From assembly GCF_004745635.1 (NCBI RefSeq), contig NZ_SRLB01000013.1:1-64000 (forward strand): a stretch of 64,000 nt of DNA. Direction: 5' to 3'. Within the stretch, counting starts at the first letter, position 1. The number at the start of each line of letters is the position of its first letter. The DNA comes from Methylobacterium nonmethylotrophicum. Lineage in GTDB: Bacteria > Pseudomonadota > Alphaproteobacteria > Rhizobiales > Beijerinckiaceae. This document shows positions 52,069 through 60,060 of this stretch, one piece after another. The notes under the pieces are model-generated. The model made no database searches, was not told the DNA's origin, and worked only from the letters and a program-made list of their open reading frames with translations. Made by a program: the position numbers and the translations under genes.

Positions 52069-53475
52069 ATGCCCCCGCAACCCCGCACCCTCCTCGACAA
52101 GGTCTGGGACGCCCACGTGATGGCGACCCGCCCCGACGGCCAGGCGCTGCTGGCCATCGACCGGCACCTGCTGCACGAGGGCTCGTTCCACGCCTTCGGC
52201 ATGCTCGACCATGCGGACCGAAAAATCCGCCGGCCGGAGCTGACCTTCGCGGTCGCCGACCACTACGTGCCGTCCCGCGACCGCGCCGGGCCGATCCCCG
52301 ACCCCGAGATCGCCAACATGGTGTCGATGCTGGCCGCCAATGCCGGCCGGCACGGCATCCGCCACTTCGGGCTCGACGACCGCGCGCAAGGCATCGTCCA
52401 CGTCCTGGCGCCCGAGCAGGGCCTGACGCTGCCGGGCCTCACCGTCGTCTGCGGCGATTCCCACACCTCGACCCACGGCGCCTTCGGGGCGCTCGGCTTC
52501 GGCATCGGCGCCACGGAAGTCGCCCACGTGCTGGCGACGCAGGCCCTGTGGCAGCGCCGGCCCAAGACGCTCAGGGTCGGGATCGACGGCGTGCTCGGCC
52601 CCCACGTCACCGCCAAGGACGTGATCCTGGCGATCATCGCGGCGCTCGGCGCCGGCGGGGCGGTCGGGCACGTGCTCGAATATGCCGGCAGCGCGATCCG
52701 CGGCCTGTCGATGGAGGGGCGCCTCACCATCTGCAACATGTCGATCGAGGCCGGGGCGCGAGCCGGGATGATCGCCCCGGACGACACCACCTTCGCGTTC
52801 CTGGAGGGACGCCCCTACGCGCCGAAGGGCGCGCTGTTCGAGCGGGCGGTCGCGGCCTGGCGGCGTCTGCCGAGCGACGAGGGCGCCCGGTTCGACCGCG
52901 AGGTGACGCTCGACGCCGGTGCGATCGCCCCCACCGTCACCTGGGGCACCAGCCCGGAGACGGCGTTGCCGGTCACCGCCGCGGTGCCGGACCCGGGCGC
53001 CGAGTCCGATCCCACCAAGGCCGGGCAGATGCGGGCGATGCTCGACTATATGGGCCTCACCCCCGGCACCCCGCTCGAGGCGATCGCGATCGACCGGGTG
53101 TTCATCGGCTCCTGCACCAATTCCCGCATCGAGGACCTGCGCGCCGCGGCCGGCGTGCTGCGCGGGCAGAAGGCAGCGGTGCCGGGCCTCGTCGTGCCGG
53201 GCTCCGGCCCGGTGCGGCGCCAGGCCGAAGCGGAAGGGCTCGACCAGGTGTTTCGCGCGGCCGGCCTCGAATGGGGCGAGCCGGGCTGCTCGATGTGCGT
53301 CGGCATCAACGGCGACCTCGTCCCGGCGGGCGAGCGCTGCGCGTCCACCACCAACCGCAACTTCCCGGGCCGCCAGGGCCCGAACGCCCGCACCCACCTG
53401 ATGAGCCCGGCGATGGCCGCCGCCGCCGCCGTCACCGGCCGCCTCACCGACATCCGCCGGCTCGGGGGACGCTGA
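52069..53475 (+). CDS. LeuC-type hydro-lyase large subunit (3-isopropylmalate dehydratase family)
   Basis: 468 residues, the length of bacterial LeuC. The opening TLLDKVWDAHVM, the HEGSFHAFGMLDHADRKIRR block, VCGDSHTSTHGAFGALGFGIG, and the cluster cysteines in IGSCTNSRIEDLRAA and PGCSMCVGINGD are all present, so the [4Fe-4S] site is complete. Standard role: isomerisation of 2- to 3-isopropylmalate in leucine synthesis. In this cluster it is more likely a dedicated hydratase or isomerase for a related branched dicarboxylate, as DmdAB is in nicotinate fermentation. leuA and leuB are absent nearby. The small subunit follows after two bases. Confidence 0.92.
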   Translation: MPPQPRTLLDKVWDAHVMATRPDGQALLAIDRHLLHEGSFHAFGMLDHADRKIRRPELTFAVADHYVPSRDRAGPIPDPEIANMVSMLAANAGRHGIRHFGLDDRAQGIVHVLAPEQGLTLPGLTVVCGDSHTSTHGAFGALGFGIGATEVAHVLATQALWQRRPKTLRVGIDGVLGPHVTAKDVILAIIAALGAGGAVGHVLEYAGSAIRGLSMEGRLTICNMSIEAGARAGMIAPDDTTFAFLEGRPYAPKGALFERAVAAWRRLPSDEGARFDREVTLDAGAIAPTVTWGTSPETALPVTAAVPDPGAESDPTKAGQMRAMLDYMGLTPGTPLEAIAIDRVFIGSCTNSRIEDLRAAAGVLRGQKAAVPGLVVPGSGPVRRQAEAEGLDQVFRAAGLEWGEPGCSMCVGINGDLVPAGERCASTTNRNFPGRQGPNARTHLMSPAMAAAAAVTGRLTDIRRLGGR

Positions 53476-53477
53476 CC

Positions 53478-54077
53478 ATGCAGCCCTTCACCACGCTCCA
53501 GGCCGTCGCGGTGCCGCTCGACGTCGCGAACATCGACACCGACCAGATCCTGCCGGCCCGTTTCCTCAAGAAACCCCGCAGCGCCGGCTACGGCAACTTC
53601 CTGTTTCACGACGAGCGCCGCCGCAGCGAGGCGGTGCCGCTCGACGCGGCGCCTTACGCGGGGGCCGGCATCCTGGTCGCCGACCGCAACTTCGGCTGCG
53701 GCTCGTCGCGCGAGGGCGCGGTCTATGCCCTCGTCGACGGGGGCATCCGCTGCGTGATCGCCCCGAGCTTCGGCGACATCTTCGCGTCGAACGCGGCCAA
53801 GAACGGGCTGCTGACCGTGACCCTGCCGGAGGAGACGGCGGCGGCCCTGCGCGCGCGCCTCAAGGCCGAGCCCGGCGCCAGCCTCACCGTCGACCTGCCG
53901 GCCCAGACCGTGACCGACCCCGGCGGGAGCGCGATCCCCTTCGACATCGACCCGTTCAAGAAGCGCTGCCTCGTCGAGGGACTGGACGACGTCGCGCTGA
54001 CGCTGGAACACGCGGAGGCCATCGCGGCTTACGAGGCGCGGGCGGCGGCGGAGGCGCCGTGGCGGGTGCCGGGGTGA
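53478..54077 (+). CDS. LeuD-type hydro-lyase small subunit
   Basis: 199 residues, the bacterial LeuD length. Landmarks are FTTLQAVAVPLDVANIDTDQ, ILPARFLKK, GILVADRNFGCGSSREGAV and the substrate-specificity loop region before it (YGNFLFHDERRRSEAV). It completes the swivelling domain of the LeuC partner. The loop could be compared with known LeuD and DmdB to judge substrate. The gene ends the second half-operon; the next 495 bp hold no gene. Confidence 0.92.
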   Translation: MQPFTTLQAVAVPLDVANIDTDQILPARFLKKPRSAGYGNFLFHDERRRSEAVPLDAAPYAGAGILVADRNFGCGSSREGAVYALVDGGIRCVIAPSFGDIFASNAAKNGLLTVTLPEETAAALRARLKAEPGASLTVDLPAQTVTDPGGSAIPFDIDPFKKRCLVEGLDDVALTLEHAEAIAAYEARAAAEAPWRVPG

Positions 54078-54133
54078 AGCGGGTGATCGCAAGGACCAGC
54101 CGAACGGGCTCCTGCCTCGACACCGCGCCGCGA

Positions 54134-54266
54134 CATCCCGGGACCGCGCAGCGGAACCCGGGATCCATCACCGCCGAGGCTTGCACCATGAGCGGAACGC
54201 AATCCGCATTGTCCTGCGCCATTCGCGCTTAGGGATCCCGGGCTCGGCTGCCCGGCCCCCGGGATG
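54134..54266. repeat. Inverted pair of REP-like units in the 54078-54572 gap
   Basis: Units at 54134-54166 and 54233-54266 each run from CATCCCGGG to CCCGGGATCC, with the second on the opposite strand. They resemble a unit at 14314. The rest of the gap has a 12-bp direct repeat (CCGGACACTTGC at 54308-54319 and again at 54320-54331), and no convincing gene on either strand. The promoter for the binding-protein gene must lie between 54340 and 54572. Confidence 0.65.
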
Positions 54267-54572
54267 ACGAGGAGGGTCTTGGCACGGTCGGGTGAAATCG
54301 AGGGAGTCCGGACACTTGCCCGGACACTTGCAATGACGGTCGAGACGGGACCGCATGCCGCTGCTGCCCGAGCGATGCACCCTTGGGGAAGCGGTCCGCT
54401 GCCCCACCGCCTCCTCCGCCCCGCAGCCATGCACTCACGCGATGGCTCGCCGCTTCATCCCCGCCTCGGCGATCCTCCGGCCGATCCGCGGCTTGTGGTC
54501 TAACAAGCTCCGGCTACACTCCCGGCCCGCGCCGCGACGCCATCATCAACAGCGGCCGGAAGAGGGAACGTC

Positions 54573-55838
54573 ATGCTGGAATGCGCAACCGTCGCCGGGC
54601 GACGGCTCGTCCAGGCGTTGCTTGGTTCTACGATTCTCCTGGCCGCCAATGCCTCGCTCGCGACGGTTCAGGCCGCCGACCCGATCCGGATCGCGGTGAT
54701 CGCGGAGGCGCAGGCGATCGCCGGGGCCGCGATCCCGCAGGCGGCCCAGCTCGCCGCGGACGAGATCAACGCCAAGGGCGGCATGGACGGCCGCAAGATC
54801 GAGATCGTCACCTACGACAACAAGAGCTCGGCCGCCGATTCCGTCCGCGCCTTCCAGCGCGCGGCGAGCGAGGACAAGGTCCACGCGGTCATCGCGAGCT
54901 ACATCAGCGAGGTGGTGCTGGCGCTCCAGCCCTGGTCGGCGCGGCTGAAGCTGCCCTTCATCACGCCGGGCGCGGCCTCGAACGAGATCCCGCTCAACGT
55001 CCACAAGGACTACGCCCGCAACAAGTACTCCTTCCACGGCTACCTGACCTCGAAGGCGCAGTCCCAGGCCGTCTGCGACGCCGCCAAGGCGATCCTCGTC
55101 GAGGGCCGCCAGATGAAGACCGCCGTCATCATGAGCGAGGACGCGGCGTGGACGAAGCCGCTCGACGAGGGCTACAAGGAGTGCCTGCCGAAGGTCGGCC
55201 TCAAGGTGCTCGACCACATCCGGTTCTCGCCGAGCACCACCGACTTCAACCCGATCTTCAGCCGCATCGAGGGCGCCAAGCCCGACGTGATCGTCACCGG
55301 CATCTCGCATGTCGGCGTGCAGCCGACGGTGCAGTGGCGCAGCCAGCAGGTGCCGATCCCGATGATCGGCATCGCCTCGCAGGCGACCAACGCCACCTTC
55401 TGGAAGGAGACGAACGGCGCGACGGAAGGCGTGCTGTTCGAGATGTTCGCCGCCCCCGGCACCAACGTGACGCCGAAGACCGCGCCCTTCGCGGAGGCGT
55501 TCAAGGCCAAGTACGGCAGCTATCCGGGATACGCCGGCTACACCGCCTATGACGAGGTCTACTACATCGCCGACGCGGTGAAGCGGGCCGGCTCGACCGA
55601 TCCCGACAAGCTCGTCGACGCACTGGAGAAGACCGATTGGGAAGGCACCCTCGGGCGCATCCAGTTCTACGGCAAGGACGACGAGTTCACCCACTCGATC
55701 AAGTACGGCCCGGGCCTCGTCTCCGGCATGATGATGCAGTGGCAGGACGGCAAGCAGCTGGCGATCTGGCCGCAGAACGTCGCGAACGGCAAGATCACCT
55801 TCCCGAGCTTCGTCAAGGCGGGCACGGCCGCGAACTGA
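54573..55838 (+). CDS. Liv-type ABC transporter substrate-binding protein (transporter 2)
   Basis: 421 residues from the ATG behind GAGGGAAC. A signal peptide (LLGSTILLAANASLATVQAA) precedes DPIRIAVIAEAQAIAGAAIP. The sequence holds four scattered Cys and the family fold (VITGISHVGVQPTVQWRSQQ). It differs from the binding protein of transporter 1, so the ligand is probably different or a later intermediate. Its permeases follow after a long palindrome, so the gene may be expressed at a higher level than they are. Confidence 0.92.
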   Translation: MLECATVAGRRLVQALLGSTILLAANASLATVQAADPIRIAVIAEAQAIAGAAIPQAAQLAADEINAKGGMDGRKIEIVTYDNKSSAADSVRAFQRAASEDKVHAVIASYISEVVLALQPWSARLKLPFITPGAASNEIPLNVHKDYARNKYSFHGYLTSKAQSQAVCDAAKAILVEGRQMKTAVIMSEDAAWTKPLDEGYKECLPKVGLKVLDHIRFSPSTTDFNPIFSRIEGAKPDVIVTGISHVGVQPTVQWRSQQVPIPMIGIASQATNATFWKETNGATEGVLFEMFAAPGTNVTPKTAPFAEAFKAKYGSYPGYAGYTAYDEVYYIADAVKRAGSTDPDKLVDALEKTDWEGTLGRIQFYGKDDEFTHSIKYGPGLVSGMMMQWQDGKQLAIWPQNVANGKITFPSFVKAGTAAN

Positions 55839-55876
55839 GCACGACCGGACCGACCCCGATCCAGCGAGCGCGGGAT

Positions 55877-56027
55877 CCCCTCTCCCGTGTGGGAGAGGGG
55901 TTAGGGGTGAGGGTGGAGACGGTTCAGTAGAAGCCTCGACTGTCGAGCTGCGCAGCTCGGCAGCTGGCGTCTTGTTCTGAACCCGAGCCACCCTCACCCC
56001 CAACCCCTCTCCCAAACGGGAGAGGGG
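55877..56027. repeat. 151-bp inverted repeat between binding protein and permease genes
   Basis: The left arm (55877-55916) and right arm (55988-56027) are about 40 bp and near-complementary. Each contains a 10-bp hairpin of the CCCCTCTCCC type, with loop GTGT on the left and AAAC on the right. It lies inside the transporter-2 operon, so it may cause partial termination or protect the binding-protein mRNA. It belongs to the same family as 51856-52004. Confidence 0.85.
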
Positions 56028-56070
56028 AGTCCTCGCGCGCGCCTCGCCCCCACCTCTCCCCGCGAGACCC

Positions 56071-56946
56071 ATGACCGCGATCCAGATCCTCATCGACGGC
56101 TTCGCCATCTCGGCGCTCTACGCGCTCGGCGCCACCGGCTTCACCCTCATCTTCGGCGTCTCGGGCGTGCTCAACCTCTCGCACGGGGCCCTCATGGTCA
56201 CCGCCGCGGTGGTGGCCTGGGCGGCCTCGAGCGAACTGGGCCTCGGCTCCTACGCCGGCGCCGCCGCCGGCATCGTCGTCTGCACGCTTCTCACCCTCGC
56301 GACCTACGGCGCCGTGGTGCGCCCCATCGACCGCTCCCGGGCGATCCCGCCGGAGGAGAAGGAGATCTTCATCCTCACCGGCACGCTGCTGTGGGGGATC
56401 ATGATCCAGGAATTCATCGCCTACCTGTTCACCAGCAACGCCAAGACGGTGATGCCGATCGTCGAGGGCGTGGTCACCATCGCGGGCGTGCGCACGCCGT
56501 GGAACCAGGTCTTCACGGCCGTCGTCTGCTGGGCGGTGATCGGGCTCCTGTGGCTCCTCGTCAACCGCACCCGCACCGGCAAGGTGCTGCTCGCCGCCTC
56601 CATGAACCCCCGCGGCGTCACGCTGCTGGGCTTCGAACTGTCGAAGATCTACGTCGCGATCTGGCTGATCTACGGCGTGCTCGCCGGCATCGCGGGGGTC
56701 CTGCTCGGCCAGTTCCTCGGCGTGTCGAGCTACAGCGTCGGCCCGCTGACCGCCAGCGCCTTCTCGATCGTGGTGCTGGGTGGCCTCGGCAGCGTCTCCG
56801 GCTCGCTGATCGCGGCCTACGTCGTCGGCTACCTCGAGACCCTGACCGCCTACCTCGTCTCCCCGGCCTACCGGACCATCCCCGCGCTGCTGCTGCTCGT
56901 GGCGGTGATGTATGTCCGCCCGCAGGGCCTGCTCGGGCGCCGCTGA
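56071..56946 (+). CDS. Liv-type ABC transporter permease, LivH class (transporter 2)
   Basis: 291 residues, about eight membrane segments. Opening FAISALYALGATGFTLIFGV, then GVLNLSHGALMVTAAVVAWA, and closing SIVVLGGLGSVSGSLIAAYV. The start ATG is 43 bp after the palindrome and lacks a strong ribosome-binding site (CCGCGAGACCC). It is followed by LivM after 34 bp. Confidence 0.92.
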   Translation: MTAIQILIDGFAISALYALGATGFTLIFGVSGVLNLSHGALMVTAAVVAWAASSELGLGSYAGAAAGIVVCTLLTLATYGAVVRPIDRSRAIPPEEKEIFILTGTLLWGIMIQEFIAYLFTSNAKTVMPIVEGVVTIAGVRTPWNQVFTAVVCWAVIGLLWLLVNRTRTGKVLLAASMNPRGVTLLGFELSKIYVAIWLIYGVLAGIAGVLLGQFLGVSSYSVGPLTASAFSIVVLGGLGSVSGSLIAAYVVGYLETLTAYLVSPAYRTIPALLLLVAVMYVRPQGLLGRR

Positions 56947-56980
56947 CGCCCGGCCTTCCTCGATCTCCGCCAGAGGCCCC

Positions 56981-57907
56981 ATGCTCGCAAAGACATTTCG
57001 CAACCCGCTGTTCTGGCTCTGCCTGATCGGCCTCGCGCTCGCCAGCGTGCTGCCGCTCTGGGTCTCGGGCTACATCCTCGGGCTCCTCACGGTCGCGTAC
57101 TATTTCGGCGTGTTCTCGATGGCGTGGGACCTGCTGTTCGGCTTCGCCGGCGAGGTCAATTTCGGGCCGACCTTCCTGATCGGCCTCGGCGCCTACACAG
57201 CCGGCATCCTCAACGGCCACGGCGTCGGCATCCCGCTCTGCCTGCTCGCCGGCACCGTCGCGGCGGTGATCGGCGGCCTCGTCCTGGCGCTGCCGGCGCT
57301 CCGGGTGCGGGGGCCCTATTTCGGCCTCACCACCGTCGTGGCGGTCCTGATCCTGCAGAACCTGATCGTCGTCTTCGCCGACACCACCGGCGGCGAGATC
57401 GGGCTCACCGTGCCGGACGTCATCAGCATCGACGCCGCCACCAACTACTGGATCGCGCTCGGCTTCATGGGGGTGAGCGGGCTCGTCCTCTACGCCATCG
57501 CGGTCTCGCCGGTCGGGCTGATCCTGCAGGCGAGCGGGCAGGACCCGGTCGAGGCGGGCGCGCTCGGCTTCAACGTCGCCAAGCACAAGCTCGCGGCGTT
57601 CTGCGTCAGCGCGGTCTTCTCCGGCCTCGCCGGCGCGCTGTTCGTCTTCTACATGGGCACCGCCTCGGTCGGCACGCTGATCGACGTCTCGGTCGGCGTG
57701 CAGGTCATCATCGGGGCGGTGCTCGGCGGCCGGCGCACCATCGTGGGCGGGGTGCTGGGCGCCGTGTTCCTGATCGCCGCCGGCGAATTGCTGCGGCCGC
57801 TCGGCTCGCTCTCGACCTTCGTGGTCTCCGCCGCGGCGCTCGCCGTCATCCTGTTCGTGCCGTCGGGCCTCCTCGGGATCCTGACCCGCCAGGGGCGGCA
57901 CGCCTGA
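56981..57907 (+). CDS. Liv-type ABC transporter permease, LivM class (transporter 2)
   Basis: 308 residues, about nine membrane segments. Landmarks are MAWDLLFGFAGEVNFGPTFL, RVRGPYFGLTTVVAVLILQN and IIGAVLGGRRTIVGGVLGAV. The NFGP replaces the more common SFGHAAFFG-type motif. The ATG at 56981 follows CAGAGG. Spacing to the fused ATPase gene is 34 bp. Confidence 0.91.
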   Translation: MLAKTFRNPLFWLCLIGLALASVLPLWVSGYILGLLTVAYYFGVFSMAWDLLFGFAGEVNFGPTFLIGLGAYTAGILNGHGVGIPLCLLAGTVAAVIGGLVLALPALRVRGPYFGLTTVVAVLILQNLIVVFADTTGGEIGLTVPDVISIDAATNYWIALGFMGVSGLVLYAIAVSPVGLILQASGQDPVEAGALGFNVAKHKLAAFCVSAVFSGLAGALFVFYMGTASVGTLIDVSVGVQVIIGAVLGGRRTIVGGVLGAVFLIAAGELLRPLGSLSTFVVSAAALAVILFVPSGLLGILTRQGRHA

Positions 57908-57941
57908 TGTCCACCGTCCCCACCTCACAAGGGTTGCGTTC

Positions 57942-59465
57942 ATGAGTGCGGCCGGCCTCGCCCCCTCCCCCCTGCCCTCCCCGCCCGCCCGGGCACCCGC
58001 TTCGGGCCCGCCGCTCCTCGCGGTCGAGGGGCTGACGAAGCGCTACGGCGGCCTCGTGGCGGCGAAGTCCATCGGCTTCTCGGTCCGCGCCGGCGAGATC
58101 GTCGGGCTGATCGGGCCGAACGGCTCGGGCAAGTCGACGGTGATGAAGCTCATCATGGGCCTCGAGCGGCCGAATGCCGGCAGCGTGAAGCTCGACGGCA
58201 CCGAGATCGCCGGCTGGCCCTCGCACCGGGTGGCGCGGGCCGGCATCGGCCTCGTCTTCCAGCACTCGCGGCCGCTCCACCGCCAGACGGTGCTGGAGAA
58301 CATCAAGCTCGCGCTCCTGCCCGACAGCCTGATCCGGCTCCTCGCCGATCCGGGCGTCGAGACGCGGGCGCGGGCCATCGCCGAGCGGGTCGGCTTGGGC
58401 GCCGTGATGGACCGGCGCCCCGGCACCCTGCCTTTCGCGGATCTTCGCCGGATGGAGCTCGCCAAGGCGATTGCCCGCGACCCGAAGGTGGTGCTGGTCG
58501 ACGAGCCCTTCGCGGGCCTGACCTCGGCGGAGGTCGCGGACTTCTCCGCCCTGATCCGCGGCTTTCGCGACGAGGGCAAGGCGGTGCTCCTCGTCGACCA
58601 CAACGTGAAGAGCGTCGCCGCCCTCGTAGACCGGGTCTTCGCGATGTATCTCGGCGAGCGCGTCGCCGAGGGCTCGGCCGCCGAGGTGATGCGCAACGAG
58701 ACCGTGCGCCGGGTCTATCTCGGCGGCAGCATCGAGACCGCGTCGCGGCCCGAGGCGACCTTCGCGGGCGAGCCGCTGCTGAAGGTCGAAGGCCTCGACG
58801 TGCTCTACGGCAAGGCGCAGGCCCTGCGCCAGGTCGGGATCCATGTCCACGAGGGCGAGTTCGTCTCGGTGGTCGGCCTCAACGGCGCCGGCAAGACGAC
58901 CCTGTTCAACGCGATCTCGGGGCTGGTGCCGCATTCGGGCCGCATCCACTTCGCCGGCGAGCCGCTGGCGAAGCGCACCCCGGCCGGCATCGCGCGCGGC
59001 GGCATCGTCCAGGTGCCGGAGACCCGCGAATTGTTCGGCGAGATGAGCGTGCGCGAGAATCTGGATCTCGGCGGCCAGCACCTGCCGAAGGCCGAGAGCG
59101 CACGCCAGCTCGAATGGCTGTTCGAGCTCTTTCCGATCCTCAAGAGCCGCGGCGGCCAGATGGCCCGCACGCTGTCGGGGGGCGAGCAGCAGATGCTCAC
59201 CATCGCCCGCGCCCTGATGATGAAGCCGCGGCTCCTGATCCTCGACGAGCCGACCCTCGGCCTCGCCCCGGTGATCCTGGAGCAGCTCTCGAAGGCGCTG
59301 GAGCGCCTGCGCCAGACGACGCCGATCACGGTGCTCCTGGGCGAGCAGAACGTCACCTTCGCGCTGCCCCACGCCGACCGGGTCTACGTGCTGGAGCATG
59401 CCCGCATCGTCTGGGAGGGAACGCCCGACCGCTTCGCCGCGGAAGCCGGCACCGGCTACCTATAG
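57942..59465 (+). CDS. Fused LivG-LivF ABC transporter ATPase (transporter 2)
   Basis: 507 residues with two ABC domains in one chain. After a Pro-rich leader, domain 1 (about 27-262) has Walker A GPNGSGKS and Walker B VVLVDEPFAGLT, but its signature is LPFADLRRMELAKAIA, not LSGGQ. Domain 2 (about 277-507) has Walker A GLNGAGKTT, a normal LSGGEQQMLTIARALMMK, Walker B LLILDEPTLGLAP, and the LivF-type IVQVPETRELFGEMSVREN. It replaces separate LivG and LivF proteins, as transporter 1 has. One composite site probably carries the weaker signature. Confidence 0.92.
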   Translation: MSAAGLAPSPLPSPPARAPASGPPLLAVEGLTKRYGGLVAAKSIGFSVRAGEIVGLIGPNGSGKSTVMKLIMGLERPNAGSVKLDGTEIAGWPSHRVARAGIGLVFQHSRPLHRQTVLENIKLALLPDSLIRLLADPGVETRARAIAERVGLGAVMDRRPGTLPFADLRRMELAKAIARDPKVVLVDEPFAGLTSAEVADFSALIRGFRDEGKAVLLVDHNVKSVAALVDRVFAMYLGERVAEGSAAEVMRNETVRRVYLGGSIETASRPEATFAGEPLLKVEGLDVLYGKAQALRQVGIHVHEGEFVSVVGLNGAGKTTLFNAISGLVPHSGRIHFAGEPLAKRTPAGIARGGIVQVPETRELFGEMSVRENLDLGGQHLPKAESARQLEWLFELFPILKSRGGQMARTLSGGEQQMLTIARALMMKPRLLILDEPTLGLAPVILEQLSKALERLRQTTPITVLLGEQNVTFALPHADRVYVLEHARIVWEGTPDRFAAEAGTGYL

Positions 59466-59536
59466 GCGACGAACAGGCCGGCGGACCAAAGCTCGACCGC
59501 AGGCGCAAATCCAAAAACCCTTGACTCGGGTTAAGG

Positions 59537-59556
59537 CGGCCGGAGACATCCGGCCG
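59537..59556. terminator. Perfect 8-bp hairpin after the fused ATPase gene
   Basis: CGGCCGGA-GACA-TCCGGCCG forms an eight-base-pair stem with a four-base loop, 72 bp after the livGF-type stop. There is no T-run, so it is only a possible transcript end, or an operator in front of the small gene at 59593. Confidence 0.35.
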
Positions 59557-59592
59557 TACTCGTACAGGACAGCCATCCCAGGGGAGAGCGGA

Positions 59593-59844
59593 ATGTCCTG
59601 CTACTACTTCCACTTCCAGGTCGGCAGCCGCCTCATCCGCGACACGCGCGGCGTCGAGCTCGAGGAGCCGCACGAGATCATCACCTGCTCGGCCCATATC
59701 GCGGTGCTGCTGAAGCGCCGCGCCTGCCGAGAGCCGGAGTGGAAGGAGGCGATCATCCACGTCGAGGACAAGGAGCGCCGCTTCAGCCTCTTCCTGCCGA
59801 TCGCGCGGTTCGCGGACGCGATCCCGCGGTTGCAGGCGAGTTAG
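59593..59844 (+). CDS. Small DUF6894-like protein (83 aa)
   Basis: Starts MSCYYFHFQVGSRLIRDTRG behind GGGGAGAGC. The opening YYFHF ... RDTRGVEL followed by EEPHEIITCSA and a final hydrophobic strand (RRFSLFLPIARF) resembles the DUF6894 family found in many copies in Methylobacterium. Function unknown. The match is by pattern only. It lies between the transporter and the sugar locus. Confidence 0.6.
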   Translation: MSCYYFHFQVGSRLIRDTRGVELEEPHEIITCSAHIAVLLKRRACREPEWKEAIIHVEDKERRFSLFLPIARFADAIPRLQAS

Positions 59845-59950
59845 GCTCAACGCTCAATCAGCTTGACCGCGCGAAGAGCCGCTCAGGGTGAAAAGCCACG
59901 GTACGACACAGAACGACACATCCGCAGGCCAGCCCTTCCTACCCGCGCAA

Positions 59951-60060
59951 CCTTATCCTGAGGCGCTGCTGCTCGCAGCGGCCTCGAAGGAGGCCTCCAA
60001 AGGTCTCCGAGCGAGCTGGAGTTCTCCTTCGAGGCCGCTCCGCGGCACCTCATGATGAGG
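59951..60060. repeat. Palindromic repeat related to the MITE core, without TIRs
   Basis: 110 bp from CCTTATCCTGAGG to CCTCATGATGAGG, with internal inverted arms CTCGAAGGAG and CTCCTTCGAG. It shares the core of the two MITEs at 18060 and 37601 but has no GAGCCTGTTTGA ends. It lies on the 3' end of the GH1-like gene and supplies its stop codon. Confidence 0.75.

Noticed and set aside
54078..54572. Short open frames downstream of the LeuD-type gene
   Set aside because: They read through REP-like units and direct repeats and have no coding signature.
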